NCBI GenBank assembly: GCA_007135435.1
Contig: SLIW01000576.1
Coordinates: 1 to 6,152 of the forward strand
Length of the DNA: 6,152 nt
Direction of reading: 5' to 3'
Source of the DNA: Natronomonas sp.
Lineage (GTDB): Archaea > Halobacteriota > Halobacteria > Halobacteriales > Haloarculaceae
Translations under genes and position numbers: made by a program
Part shown: positions 5,545 to 6,152 of the stretch, one piece after another
How the letters are laid out: each line of letters begins with the position of its first letter
Position numbering within the stretch: the stretch's first letter is position 1
The notes under the pieces: model-generated
Database searches by the model: none
Seen by the model: the letters and a program-made list of their open reading frames with translations, nothing else
Told to the model about the DNA's origin: nothing

Positions 5545-5951
5545 TCTACCGCGTCGACGTCCAGATCACGGCGCCGGTCAACCACACCGAGGTGCGCGAC
5601 CGCGTCGCCGACGCGATCACCAACCTCTTCCCGGAGGCGGAGGTGCAGTCCCACCCCGGCGAGCTGCTGGCGACGTGCCACTCGATGGACCACTTCTCCG
5701 AGCGCCTCCACGAGCAGGCCATCCTCGATACCGCCCGCGGGGCGTTCTTCGCCGATCGCGAGGGCGACACCTTCAGCTTCGACCTCAAGAAGCAGGCAGC
5801 CTTCCAGGGCATCGTCAACTTCGCCGTCGGAGACGGAAGCGAGCTCGGCGACCTCCACGTCCGGGTGACGGTCCACGAGCCCGACGTCGAGACGTTCGTC
5901 GACCACGTCGCCCCGCCGACCGAGGACGGCCGGCCCATCGACGTCTCGTAG
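5541..5951 (+). CDS. UPF0201-family protein, RNA-binding-like fold
   Basis: A 136-residue archaeal protein of the UPF0201 family (COG1325, once predicted to be exosome-linked). Known structures of the family resemble the RNA-binding ribosomal protein L5, yet RNA binding itself has been doubted, so no firm function can be given. The sequence reads as alternating strands and helices: IYRVDVQITAPVN (2-14), a helix around 16-30, LLATCHSMDHFSERL (42-56), and the family signature with KKQAAFQGIVNF at 83-94, followed by LHVRVTVHEPD (105-115). It starts at GTG within the sequence GTGA, overlapping the UPF0200 stop by 4 bases, with GGAGGT six bases ahead. Reading further upstream in this frame gives Arg-rich nonsense opposite the kinase gene, so the short form is right. 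The tight coupling to UPF0200 suggests the two proteins act together. Confidence 0.88.
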   Translation: MIYRVDVQITAPVNHTEVRDRVADAITNLFPEAEVQSHPGELLATCHSMDHFSERLHEQAILDTARGAFFADREGDTFSFDLKKQAAFQGIVNFAVGDGSELGDLHVRVTVHEPDVETFVDHVAPPTEDGRPIDVS

Positions 5952-5988
5952 CTCTCGAGTCGCCGCTCACGCCAACGCATCCCTCGAA

Positions 5989-6025
5989 CGTGGCGATTGA
6001 GACGGCAGACGTGAAGCACGCCACG
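5989..6025 (+). terminator. Hairpin after the UPF0201 gene
   Basis: A 7-bp perfect inverted repeat, cgtggcg (5989-5995) with cgccacg (6019-6025), encloses a 23-base loop and begins 37 bases after the operon's stop codon. No T-run follows, so termination activity is uncertain. Confidence 0.2.
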
Positions 6026-6061
6026 GCTGATCCCGAGCTCCGGTGAATCGAGCCCATCCCC

Positions 6062-6152
6062 GGCCCTTTCGAACGCGGATCCATGGCCCTTTCGAACGCC
6101 CATCCCGGCCCTTTCGAACGCCCGCCCCCGGCCCTTTCGAACGCCCGCCCCC
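6062..6152. repeat. 22-23 bp tandem repeat array, cut by the window end
   Basis: Four head-to-tail units begin at 6062, 6085, 6107 and 6130, each opening with ggccctttcgaacgc. The units are 23, 22, 23 and 23 bases. Units 3 and 4 are identical, while units 1 and 2 differ only in their last 7-8 bases. A decayed half-unit (tcga-gcccatcccc, 6048-6061) precedes them. Each core holds the palindrome TTCGAA. The mixed 22/23 period rules out a conserved coding repeat. The array probably continues beyond the window. Confidence 0.85.

Noticed and set aside
4947..5951. A 334-residue version of the UPF0201 protein starting upstream
   Set aside because: The N-terminal 200 residues are Arg-rich frame shadow of the UPF0200 gene. 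The GTG at 5541 with its ribosome site gives the family-length protein.
6062..6152. CRISPR array
   Set aside because: The repeat core is 15 bases with 7-8 base tails that are nearly identical between units. There are no unique spacers of CRISPR length and no cas gene in the window.

Overview
The window looks like chromosomal DNA from a haloarchaeon (class Halobacteria). Three things point there: very high GC with a strong G/C third-position bias, proteins rich in Asp and Glu, and promoters in which a short AT-rich box (TATA, TTTAA or TTATA) lies about 27 bases before the start codon, as expected for leaderless transcripts. The genes are mostly housekeeping or metabolic; no integrase, transposase or phage gene is present.

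Layout. At 43-1131 (+) is an M29-family metallo-aminopeptidase with a complete set of predicted metal ligands. It converges on an NADP(H)-type short-chain dehydrogenase at 1265-2005 (-). A 293-base gap with a 13-bp tandem repeat follows. Next is a tungsten/molybdenum aldehyde ferredoxin oxidoreductase family enzyme at 2299-3978 (-) with its own promoter. From 3979 to 4337 there is no believable protein gene; this stretch is a mosaic of hairpins and partial copies of a tRNA 3' end. It abuts a tRNA-Arg(UCU) gene at 4338-4442 (-), which is interrupted after position 37 by a 29-nt intron with a canonical bulge-helix-bulge (BHB) splice structure. A small YccF-type membrane protein lies at 4483-4866 (-). 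It is divergent from a two-gene unit on the + strand: a UPF0200 P-loop kinase-like protein (5008-5544) and a UPF0201 protein (5541-5951), which overlap by 4 bp and are joined by a strong Shine-Dalgarno sequence. The window ends in a 22-23 bp tandem repeat from 6062 that appears to run past the edge.

How they fit together. The aminopeptidase, dehydrogenase and aldehyde oxidoreductase have separate promoters and do not form an operon, although peptide breakdown and aldehyde oxidation are compatible catabolic steps. The only clear operon is UPF0200-UPF0201. The most interesting non-coding signals are the intron-bearing tRNA-Arg, the broken tRNA 3'-end copies beside it (possible scars of integrative elements), and the terminal tandem array. 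I see no strong evidence for a wholly new multi-gene system.
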